The notes under the pieces: generated by a model
What the model saw: only the letters and a program-made list of their open reading frames with translations
Databases searched by the model: none
What the model was told of the DNA's origin: nothing
From: JACCZX01 sp963829995
Lineage (GTDB): Bacteria > Pseudomonadota > Gammaproteobacteria > Burkholderiales > Burkholderiaceae_F
Length of the DNA stretch: 64,000 nucleotides
Reading direction: 5' to 3'
NCBI GenBank assembly: GCA_963829995.1
Contig: CAWHKW010000031.1
Coordinates: forward strand, 310,001 to 374,000
Position numbers and translations under genes: made by a program
Part shown: positions 1-6,842 of the stretch, piece by piece
How positions within the stretch are numbered: the stretch's first letter is position 1
Layout of the letters: every line of letters begins with the position of its first letter

Positions 1-680
1 TCGAGGCCGATATTTCCGATGCTCCGCGTGCGATCGCAGCCACGCAAAAGTACGCGGTGTATCCGGAAGGAGCGCCTGGACTGGAGACTCGGTTGACGCC
101 GGAGTTGCGGCAACGGATCGAAGCCGTGTTGTCGCGCAATCAGCTCGACCCGGCGCCGATGATGCGGATGAAACCGTGGATGCTGGCTAATGTGCTGGCG
201 CTGTTCGAGGCGGCGCAGGCGGGATATGTACCGGGGTTGTCGGTGGAGGCTTACTTGCTGCGCGTGGCGAAAACCGAGAGCAAACCCATTCTTGAATTCG
301 AAGGCATCGAGCAGCAGTTCGAGCTGTTCGAGAAAGCACCGTGGGCGACACAGATCGCGTTCCTGGAAGAGGCGCTGAAAGCGGTCGAGTCGCGGGGCGC
401 ACGGCGCGAGTTGAACCGTATCGTGCAAGCGTGGGAAGCGGCAGATCGGGGTTCGCTCGAACGCTTGCTGGCCGAAATGCGCGCGCAATCATCGGTTGGA
501 TCGCGCTTTACCGTCGACACCATCTTGCTGGGCCGCCACCCGCAGATGGTGCGCAAGATCGAAACGATGATGGCCGATGGCAAGTCGTACGTGTTCGCGG
601 TCGGCGCGCTGCACCTGGTCGGCCCACAAGGGTTAGTCGAGTTGTTGCGTGCGCGCGGGTACACGCTCGTTGAACGGTGA
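1..680 (+). CDS. TraB/GumN family protein (5' end outside window)
   Basis: The reading frame is already open at the window edge (first full codon at base 3) and runs to the TGA at 678-680, so this is the C-terminal part of a longer protein. The conserved C-terminal block of the TraB/GumN family is visible: a segment around FTVDTILLGRHPQMV followed by VGALHLVGPQGLVELLRARGY, which carries the GxxH motif near the end of these proteins. Members are putative erythromycin-esterase-like or Tiki-like metal-dependent peptidases. The bacterial substrate is not known. The next gene, pdeM, starts 25 bp downstream and may be co-transcribed. The N-terminus and any signal peptide cannot be judged from this window. 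Confidence 0.85.
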   Translation, partial: EADISDAPRAIAATQKYAVYPEGAPGLETRLTPELRQRIEAVLSRNQLDPAPMMRMKPWMLANVLALFEAAQAGYVPGLSVEAYLLRVAKTESKPILEFEGIEQQFELFEKAPWATQIAFLEEALKAVESRGARRELNRIVQAWEAADRGSLERLLAEMRAQSSVGSRFTVDTILLGRHPQMVRKIETMMADGKSYVFAVGALHLVGPQGLVELLRARGYTLVER

Positions 681-705
681 CTTCGCGACTCGTGGTCGGC
701 AAACT

Positions 706-1423
706 GTGACGACGCCACTGCTGGACGTGGCGCAGGTTCAGATCGGCGGCGCGAGCTGGATCCTGTCGGCGCAGCGTGCGGCATTCTGGTGCGAGCGCCG
801 CTGGCTCGTCGTCGCGGACGTGCATTTCGGAAAAGCGGCCACGTTTCGCGCACTCGGCGTACCGGTGCCGCAGGGCACGACGGCGGACAGTTTGTCACGC
901 CTCAGCCAGCTGATCGATCGCATGCAGCCGAGCACGGTCGTGTTTCTCGGAGACTTGTTTCATGCGCGCGAGGCGCACGCGACAGCAACACTGGCGGCGC
1001 TGTACGAGTGGCGCGAGCGCTACGCATCGCTCGAGCTGGTACTCGTCGAGGGTAACCATGATCGCAAGGCAGGAGCGCCGCCTGCGGCAATGCGCATTCA
1101 GTGTGAATCCGACCCGTGGCGGGTGGGCGACTTCGCGTTTTGCCACTTCCCGCGCTTTGTGTACGGACGCCTCCGCGTTCGCCGGGCACCTGCATCCTGC
1201 GATTCGCCTCGCCGGCCGTGCAGACGACAGCGTCCGGCTGCCGTGTTTCTGGCTACGCGACGGATTGACGGTGCTGCCCGCGTTCGGCGCGTTCACCGGC
1301 GGTGCGACATTCGATCGAGAAGAAGGCGACCGTGTGCTTGCCGTCGCCGGAGACCGCGTCGTCAACGTACCGGCGCCGCGCTACGAATCCTTGGCTTCTC
1401 GGGCCAGCGGCGAAAACACGTAG
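706..1423 (+). CDS. pdeM: PdeM-like metallophosphoesterase, apparent frameshift
   Basis: Calcineurin-like phosphoesterase of the ligase-associated (PdeM) type. In frame from the GTG at 706 are the metal-binding blocks VVADVHFGKA, FLGDLFHA and VEGNHDRK, followed by FCHFPRF. The second half of the family, starting with AGHLHPAIRL and ending with a typical C-terminus, lies in the +1 frame and stops at 1423. The switch falls between about 1155 and 1175. One surplus base, for example the A in 'gtgtacgg' near 1163, would explain it. The 3' end overlaps the convergent ygiD gene by 43 bp. Elsewhere PdeM sits with an ATP-dependent DNA ligase and an Lhr helicase; neither is visible here. It could be a true pseudogene, but all motifs are intact on both sides of the shift. 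Confidence 0.8.
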
Positions 1424-2220
1424 GCGTCCATCGCCAGCACGCCACTGTCGACGCCCGCTTCAAGACGCTCAACACGCGGCGGCTGACCAGCAGCTCCGGA
1501 AGCGGCGCCGAACGCAACAAACAGCGGCAACAAATGCTCCGGCGTCGGATGCGCACGCATGGCGTACGGTGCCAGTTCGCGCCAACGCACCAGGCGCGCA
1601 CGATCATTGCGCCGCAGTGCGTCGGCAATCCATTCGCGAAATTCGGCCACGTAATCATCCGCCGCACCGTCGGCCACCGCCCTCGAATTGCGGGCGCGCA
1701 CTTTCTCCATCCAATCGCGCAGGTTATGCGTGATGTGTCCGGAGCCGATAACCAGCACGCCTTCGCTTGACAGCGGCGCCAGAGCGGCGCCAAGGCGCAA
1801 GTGATGCGCGGCATCGAGTGACGGCTGAATCGAAACCTGAGCCACCGGCACATCGGCATTCGGGAACATGCGGCGCAACGGCACCCATGCGCCGTGGTCG
1901 AGACCGCGGCATGCGTTTGCCGTAGCCGACAAGCCGCCGGAGTGCAGCAACTGAATTGCGCGCTGAGCGACGTCCGGGGCGCCTGGCGTCGCATAGCTGA
2001 TCTTGTACAGCTCGGGCGGAAATCCACCGAAGTCGTGAATTGTCTCGGGCTGCCGCGTGGTCGAAAGCATCGGCAACTCGGTTTCCCAATGCGCCGATGC
2101 GATCAACACTGCCGACGGCCGCGGCAACGTGCGGCCCAGTTCTGCCCACACGTCACCCGCGCGTCCGGCATCGACCGCGTGCATCGGCGAACCGTGCGAA
2201 ACGAAGACGGTTGGCAACAT
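1381..2220 (-). CDS. ygiD: 4,5-DOPA-extradiol-dioxygenase-like protein (YgiD/LigB family)
   Basis: A 279-residue class III extradiol ring-cleavage dioxygenase-like protein. Visible signatures are an N-terminal VSHGSPM with the first metal-ligand His, SAHWET with a second, GSGHITHNLRDW, and HPTPEHLLPLF near the C-terminus, all typical of YgiD/DODA proteins. These use non-haem Fe(II) or Zn(II) and open catecholic rings such as DOPA; the physiological bacterial substrate is usually unknown. It is the last gene of a three-gene minus-strand operon after doxX and gst, starting 3 bp after the gst stop, so translational coupling is likely. A DoxX-GST-dioxygenase set suggests handling of aromatic or electrophilic compounds (inference). 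Confidence 0.88.
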   Translation of the reverse strand: MLPTVFVSHGSPMHAVDAGRAGDVWAELGRTLPRPSAVLIASAHWETELPMLSTTRQPETIHDFGGFPPELYKISYATPGAPDVAQRAIQLLHSGGLSATANACRGLDHGAWVPLRRMFPNADVPVAQVSIQPSLDAAHHLRLGAALAPLSSEGVLVIGSGHITHNLRDWMEKVRARNSRAVADGAADDYVAEFREWIADALRRNDRARLVRWRELAPYAMRAHPTPEHLLPLFVAFGAASGAAGQPPRVERLEAGVDSGVLAMDAYVFSPLAREAKDS

Positions 2221-2223
2221 TGG

Positions 2224-2832
2224 TTACTTGACCAGCCCTTCTGCTTTCATTGCTGCCTGCACGTGCGGCCGAGCAGCGACACGCTTCTGGAAGCTTTGCA
2301 ACACGGGCCAGCGCGCCAAGTCGATGCCGGTCGATTTCGCCCAATTGGTCACGGTAAACAGATACGCATCGGCCACGGTGAACGTCGATCCGGTCAAGTA
2401 GTCCTTGTCGCCGATTTGCTGCGCGATCCAGTCATAGCGCTTGGCAAGCTTTTCGCGCTGCTTGGCTTTGACTTCCTCCGATGTGGTCGGATCGAACAGC
2501 GGCGAGTACTGCTTGTGCACCTCCGACGTGATGAAGTTGAGCCACTCCTGCAGCTTGTAGCGCTCCATCGTGCCGTTGGGCGGCGCCAGCTTCGACGCCG
2601 GCGCCTGGTCGGCGATGTACTGCACGACCGCCGGCCCTTCGGTCAGCCGCGTGCCGTCGTCGAGCTCAAGCACTGGCACATAGCCTTTTGGGTTGATGGC
2701 ATAAAAGTCGCCGCCATCTTCGGTCTGATGGGTCTTGGTGCTGACCTTGACCGGAGTGAATGCGAGGCCGGCCTCGCGCAGCACAATGTGCGGCGACAGG
2801 GAGCAGGCGCCAGGGGCGAAATAAAGTTTCAT
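2224..2832 (-). CDS. gstA: Beta-class glutathione S-transferase
   Basis: A 202-residue cytosolic GST. The N-terminal thioredoxin-fold domain opens with KLYFAPGACSLSPHIVLREAG, which contains the Cys10 and Ser11 typical of the beta class, and has the cis-Pro loop GYVPVLELDDG and the glutathione-contacting TEGPAVVQYIAD. The all-helical C-terminal domain carries YLTGSTFTVADAYLFTV, the family's N-capping box. The ATG at 2832 is preferred because AAGGAT lies just upstream of it. The gene is 18 bp downstream of doxX and 3 bp upstream of ygiD in the same operon. Its role is conjugation or peroxide reduction with glutathione; the actual substrate is unknown. Confidence 0.93.
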   Translation of the reverse strand: MKLYFAPGACSLSPHIVLREAGLAFTPVKVSTKTHQTEDGGDFYAINPKGYVPVLELDDGTRLTEGPAVVQYIADQAPASKLAPPNGTMERYKLQEWLNFITSEVHKQYSPLFDPTTSEEVKAKQREKLAKRYDWIAQQIGDKDYLTGSTFTVADAYLFTVTNWAKSTGIDLARWPVLQSFQKRVAARPHVQAAMKAEGLVK

Positions 2833-2850
2833 CAAGATCCTTTGTGAGTT

Positions 2851-3279
2851 TCAGGCAACGCCCAACCGCGCCACCTGTTTGGAGTTGAAAAGGGACGATA
2901 GTGCATACGCCCCATCGCCCAGCAGCGCTTGTGCGAATGCCGCAGCACTCAAGAACACTGGGTACTCCCAGCCGCCGTTCGGCGCAGTGAACAACCAGCC
3001 GTTCGATGCATGAGCCCACGTGGCACCCAGCAGTACCGGTATCAGCAAAGCGGCGACCCAGCGTGTTCCGATGCCCAATATCAACATGGCACCGCCGACG
3101 AGCTCCGCCGCAACGGTCGCATACGCCAGCGCTCCCGGCAGTCCGAGCGATTCAAAGAACTGCACTGTTCCGGGCAACGTGAACACAAAAACTTTAAGCA
3201 ACGCATGCGCAATGAACATTGCGCCGAGCGCGGTGCGCAGCGTCAATGCTGCATAAGGCGCGGTGCGAGTGTCGATCAT
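2851..3279 (-). CDS. DoxX family membrane protein
   Basis: A 142-residue protein with four hydrophobic segments, at about residues 10-35, 50-70, 75-95 and 110-130. It has the DoxX-family features RTALGAMFIAHALLK, a central AELVGGAMLILGIGTRW and a C-terminal GWEYPVFLSAAAFAQALLGDG. The ATG at 3279 has the ribosome binding site AGGAGAG 8-10 bases upstream, which fixes the start. It is the first gene of the minus-strand operon doxX-gst-ygiD and is transcribed divergently from a LysR regulator. Family members form an inner-membrane module linked to thiol-redox or quinone-dependent steps; no precise reaction can be assigned here. Confidence 0.85.
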   Translation of the reverse strand: MIDTRTAPYAALTLRTALGAMFIAHALLKVFVFTLPGTVQFFESLGLPGALAYATVAAELVGGAMLILGIGTRWVAALLIPVLLGATWAHASNGWLFTAPNGGWEYPVFLSAAAFAQALLGDGAYALSSLFNSKQVARLGVA

Positions 3280-3362
3280 CACTTCTCTCCTGTGGGTAAA
3301 TCGATTGGCGCAATGTAGGCGAGCGCGTGATGGAGACAAAGGTAGCGGCGCGCAAATGTTCA

Positions 3363-3399
3363 TCCCGAAATACGGGAGAATGGGAAGCTATCTAGATAG
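3363..3399. promoter_or_regulatory. Two palindromes in the doxX/lysR divergent promoter
   Basis: The 126-bp gap between the divergent doxX and lysR genes holds a 5-5-5 inverted repeat (TCCCG, AAATA, CGGGA; 3363-3377) and a perfect 12-bp palindrome CTATCTAGATAG (3388-3399), the latter only 6 bp before the lysR start codon. LysR proteins usually bind imperfect dyads in exactly such divergent gaps and autorepress. The palindromes are seen directly; their use as operators is inferred. Confidence 0.5.
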
Positions 3400-3405
3400 G
3401 TTCCG

Positions 3406-4305
3406 ATGGATCGCTGGTCCGCGATGCAATCGTTCGTTCGAGTGGTCGAAAGCGGCAGCTTTGTCGCGGCTGCCGAGCGCCTCGGCACCTCGACGTCATC
3501 GCTGTCGCGCCAGATTGCTGACCTCGAGCAGCACCTGGGCGCTCGCCTGCTCAATCGAACGACGCGCCGGCTGTCGCTAACCGAAAGCGGGCAGGCGTTT
3601 TACGAGCGCTCGGTCGCTTTGCTAAGTGATCTGGCCGAAGCGGAATCGATTGTTGGGCAAGCCGCGGTAGCGCCGCGCGGAACGTTGCGGCTAACGTGTT
3701 CTTACAACATGGCGGAAAAGCGCGTTGCGCCCGCCATCGCCGCGTTCGTCGATCGTTATCCGGATGTGAAGTTCGACGTCGTTGTGGCCGATCGCCTGAT
3801 CGACTTGGTCGACGAGGGTTTCGACCTGGCGATCCGGGTCGGGCAGGTGGGCAGTGATCGGCTGGTCGCGCGCCGCCTGGGTTCGATGCAGCTAATCGCG
3901 TGTGCGGCTCCGGCGTACTTGAAGGTGCGCGGCAGCCCTGCGCTGCCCGCGGATCTGGCCGGGCACAACGTGCTGACATACGCGTATGCCAGCGCGCCGC
4001 GCAGCTGGCGCTTTACCGACATCTCGGGGAAACAACACGACGTGCGTGTGACAGGCAGCCTGCACGCGAACAGCGGTGACGCGCTTGCCGCGGCAGCCAT
4101 CGCCGGATTGGGAATCGTATGCGAGCCCGATTTTCTGGTGGGCGATGCGCTCGCAGAGGGTCGGCTGGTGCGCGTGCTGCCGGACTTTGAGGCAATGCGC
4201 GGCGACATCTGGGCTGTTTACCCGAGCCACCGACATCTGTCGCTGAAAGTGCGGCTATTCGTCGACCATATCAGGCAGTGGTTCGGACCGGACAACGCTA
4301 AGTAG
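3406..4305 (+). CDS. LysR family transcriptional regulator
   Basis: A 299-residue LysR-type regulator. The N-terminal winged helix-turn-helix (residues 1-60: FVRVVESGSFVAAAERLGTS, then SLSRQIADLEQHLGARLLNR) is canonical. The effector domain has the two-lobed periplasmic-binding-protein-like fold, starting at GTLRLTCSYNMAEK around residue 90. The pattern matches the CrgA/AaeR-like subgroup often found beside DoxX, GST and quinone-handling genes. It is divergent from doxX-gst-ygiD, so that operon is its most likely target, with a small molecule as co-inducer (inference). Two palindromes lie in the shared promoter. Confidence 0.93.
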   Translation: MDRWSAMQSFVRVVESGSFVAAAERLGTSTSSLSRQIADLEQHLGARLLNRTTRRLSLTESGQAFYERSVALLSDLAEAESIVGQAAVAPRGTLRLTCSYNMAEKRVAPAIAAFVDRYPDVKFDVVVADRLIDLVDEGFDLAIRVGQVGSDRLVARRLGSMQLIACAAPAYLKVRGSPALPADLAGHNVLTYAYASAPRSWRFTDISGKQHDVRVTGSLHANSGDALAAAAIAGLGIVCEPDFLVGDALAEGRLVRVLPDFEAMRGDIWAVYPSHRHLSLKVRLFVDHIRQWFGPDNAK

Positions 4306-4328
4306 TTGCATGCCTCTAGCCGTTCGGC

Positions 4329-4370
4329 TTGACTGCGATCGCGGCGTCTGAAATAGTACGACCGTTCGAT
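4329..4370 (+). promoter_or_regulatory. Candidate promoter and TetR operator of the fad-type operon
   Basis: TTGACT (4329-4334) and AATAGT (4352-4357) are spaced 17 bp apart and could be -35 and -10 boxes; the -10 is weak. Overlapping its downstream edge is an ACGA-CCGT-TCGA near-dyad (within 4356-4370), 14 bp before the TetR start codon. This placement suits autorepression by the TetR protein and control of the whole downstream operon. The assignment is inferred. Confidence 0.4.
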
Positions 4371-4383
4371 TTTCTCTCTCCCA

Positions 4384-5010
4384 ATGTCTGTTTCCGCTGC
4401 AACCACCGTCTTTCCGCTCGCCCCGCGTAAGGGCGATTTGACGCGCGCGGCAATTCTCGAAGCCGCACTTGTGGCGGCCAGCCGCGGTGGGCTCGAAGCG
4501 CTGACGATCGGGACGCTCGCCGATTCGATGCAGATGAGCAAGAGTGGCGTGTTCGCGCATTTCGGCTCGCGCGAAGAGTTGCAACTCGCGGTGCTGAAAG
4601 CCTACGTGCAGCGCTTTGTGAACGAGGTGCTGCGGCCCGCCGTCAAGAAACCGCGTGGATTACCGCGCCTCGAAGCGATCCTGGAAGGCTGGGTCGCATT
4701 TCTGGCGCTCGAGATGACGCGCGGTTGCATCATGATCGCCGGCGCAGTCGAGTACGACGATGTCCCTGGCCCGCAACGAGACGAAATGGTCGCGATCATC
4801 GCGGGCTGGAAGCGCGAACTGATCAAGGCGATCCGGCAGGCGGCAACTGAGGGACATCTGAAGCCGCGCGTCGATGCGCATCAGCTGGTGTTTGAGATTT
4901 ACGGCCTGATGCTCGCAATGCATCAGGATGCACGTTTGCTGCGTTCGGCCGACAGCGCAAAGCGCGCTCGCACCGGTCTGCGCCGTTTGATCAGCGGCGT
5001 GCGCCGTTAG
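4384..5010 (+). CDS. TetR/AcrR family transcriptional regulator
   Basis: A 208-residue TetR-family repressor. The N-terminal helix-turn-helix (residues 18-65) reads TRAAILEAALVAASRGG, then IGTLADSMQMSKSGVFAHFGSREELQ, the typical TetR recognition helix with the FAHF signature. The C-terminal all-alpha ligand domain contains TRGCIMIAGAVEYDD, as in regulators next to acyl-CoA genes. It starts the acyl-CoA operon: only 20 bp separate its stop from the acyl-CoA dehydrogenase. The likely ligand is therefore a fatty acyl-CoA (inference). An ACGA/TCGA near-dyad lies just upstream of its start. Confidence 0.92.
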   Translation: MSVSAATTVFPLAPRKGDLTRAAILEAALVAASRGGLEALTIGTLADSMQMSKSGVFAHFGSREELQLAVLKAYVQRFVNEVLRPAVKKPRGLPRLEAILEGWVAFLALEMTRGCIMIAGAVEYDDVPGPQRDEMVAIIAGWKRELIKAIRQAATEGHLKPRVDAHQLVFEIYGLMLAMHQDARLLRSADSAKRARTGLRRLISGVRR

Positions 5011-5030
5011 AAAAGTCAACAGGAGTTGCC

Positions 5031-6842
5031 ATGCCGATTTACAAAGCCCCGTTTCGCGACCAGCAATTCGTGATGCATGAAGTGCTCGGCGCTGTGGATA
5101 TGTTGAAGCCTCTGCCGCGCTACGCAGACCTCGATGCCGACACGCTCAATCAAGTGGTCGAAGAAGCCGGTAAGTTTTGCGAAGAACTGTTGCTGCCAGT
5201 CAATCAGTCGGGCGATGCCGAAGGCTGCACCTACGACGCCGCGTCACGATCGGTCAAGACTCCGCGCGGGTTCAAGGAAGCGTACGAGGCGTTCTGCGCC
5301 GCAGGCTGGCCTGGTTTGGCAGGCGAAACCGAGTACGGTGGCCAAGGTCTGCCGCATGTGCTGCAGATAGCGTTCTACGAAATGCAGTATTCGACCAATC
5401 AGGCGTGGGCGATGTATCCGGGCCTGACGATCGGCGCCGCCGAGTGTTTTCTGCTGCACGGGTCCGAAGAGCAAAAGAATCTTTACCTGCCGAAGCTGAC
5501 CTCGGGCCAATGGACCGGCACGATGTGCCTGACCGAGCCGCACTGCGGCACCGACCTGGGAATGCTGCGCACGAAGGCCGAGCCGCAGGCGGATGGCACC
5601 TATCGCCTGACCGGCGCCAAGATTTTCATTTCATCGGGCGAGCATGACCTGGCCGAGAACATCGTGCATCTGGTGCTCGCTCGACTGCCCGACGCACCTC
5701 AGGGAACGAAGGGCATCTCGTTGTTCATCGTGCCGAAATTTTTACCCGAAGGCTCGGGCGTGGATGCGAAGGTCGGTGCGCGCAATGGCCTTTACTGTGG
5801 CGGCATCGAACACAAGATGGGAATTCACGGCAATGCCACCTGCCAGATGAACCTGGACGGCGCGACAGGTTGGTTGATTGGGCAACCGAACAAGGGCTTG
5901 AACGCGATGTTCACGATGATGAACGGTGCGCGGCTCGGCGTTGGTGTGCAGGGTCTCGGCCTGAACGAAGTCGCCTATCAGAATGCTGCCGCGTACGCGA
6001 AGGATCGCATCCAGGGCCGCTCACTGTCCGGCGTCAAGGCGCCCGACAAGCCTGCTGATCCGATCATCGTGCACGCGGACGTGCGACGCATGCTGCTGAC
6101 GGCGCGTGCGTACGCTGAGGGCGGCCGAGCGTTCGCGTATTGGGTCGCGTTGATGGCTGATCTGCAGTTCCATCATCCCGATGAGCAGCAGAAGAAGTTC
6201 GCCACCGACATGATGGCGCTGATGACGCCGATCGTGAAGGCGTTTATGACAGACAACGGATTCGATTGTGCTTCCGAATGCCTCGGCGTGCTGGGCGGCC
6301 ACGGCTATATCCGCGAATGGGGCATGGAGCAATTCGTGCGCGATGCGCGCATCAACATGATTTACGAAGGTACCAACACGATCCAATCGCTCGACCTGCT
6401 CGGCCGCAAGGTGTTGATGGACAACGGTGGCAAGTTGAAAGCGTTCGGCAAGCTGATTACCGACTTCATCGAGGAAAACGGCACCGCCAGCGACATGAGC
6501 GAGTTCGTCACGCCACTGGCGGATCTGGGCGACAAGGTCACGAAGCTAACGACCGAAATCGGAATGAAGGCATTTGCCAACCAGGACGAAGCCGGCGGAG
6601 CAGCGGTCGACTATCTGCGCATTGTTGGACACCTGGTGTACGCGTATTTCTGGGCACGCATGGCGAAGGTTGCGCTGGCGCGCATCAACGCCGACGGCGA
6701 TCGAGTCGATCCGTTTTATCGCGACAAGTTGGCGGTCGCGCGCTTTTACTTCGAGCGGCTGCTGCCGGAGACGGCGTCTCGCATTCGATCAGCCCGTTCC
6801 GGTGTTAAGAATTTGATGGAACTGCCGGCGGAGAGTTTTTGA
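5031..6842 (+). CDS. Acyl-CoA dehydrogenase (FadE-like, with C-terminal extension)
   Basis: A 603-residue flavin-dependent acyl-CoA dehydrogenase, first step of beta-oxidation (acyl-CoA to trans-2-enoyl-CoA, electrons to ETF). The N-terminal helical domain includes AAGWPGLAGETEYGGQGLP; the middle domain has MCLTEPHCGTDLG and IFISSGEHD. The C-terminal domain has CLGVLGGHGYIREWGMEQFVRDARIN and MIYEGTNTIQ, whose Glu (about residue 446) is the catalytic base. A roughly 130-residue C-terminal extension (acyl-CoA dehydrogenase C-terminal domain) explains the extra length over the usual 380-400. An AGGAG lies 7 bp before the ATG. The stop overlaps the next start as TGATG, so these genes are coupled. 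Confidence 0.95.
   Translation: MPIYKAPFRDQQFVMHEVLGAVDMLKPLPRYADLDADTLNQVVEEAGKFCEELLLPVNQSGDAEGCTYDAASRSVKTPRGFKEAYEAFCAAGWPGLAGETEYGGQGLPHVLQIAFYEMQYSTNQAWAMYPGLTIGAAECFLLHGSEEQKNLYLPKLTSGQWTGTMCLTEPHCGTDLGMLRTKAEPQADGTYRLTGAKIFISSGEHDLAENIVHLVLARLPDAPQGTKGISLFIVPKFLPEGSGVDAKVGARNGLYCGGIEHKMGIHGNATCQMNLDGATGWLIGQPNKGLNAMFTMMNGARLGVGVQGLGLNEVAYQNAAAYAKDRIQGRSLSGVKAPDKPADPIIVHADVRRMLLTARAYAEGGRAFAYWVALMADLQFHHPDEQQKKFATDMMALMTPIVKAFMTDNGFDCASECLGVLGGHGYIREWGMEQFVRDARINMIYEGTNTIQSLDLLGRKVLMDNGGKLKAFGKLITDFIEENGTASDMSEFVTPLADLGDKVTKLTTEIGMKAFANQDEAGGAAVDYLRIVGHLVYAYFWARMAKVALARINADGDRVDPFYRDKLAVARFYFERLLPETASRIRSARSGVKNLMELPAESF

Noticed and set aside
649..1770. Long plus-strand frame joining the first half of pdeM to sequence opposite ygiD
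   Set aside because: After about 1165 the translation loses all similarity and runs antisense to ygiD. The true continuation of PdeM is in the +1 frame and stops at 1423.
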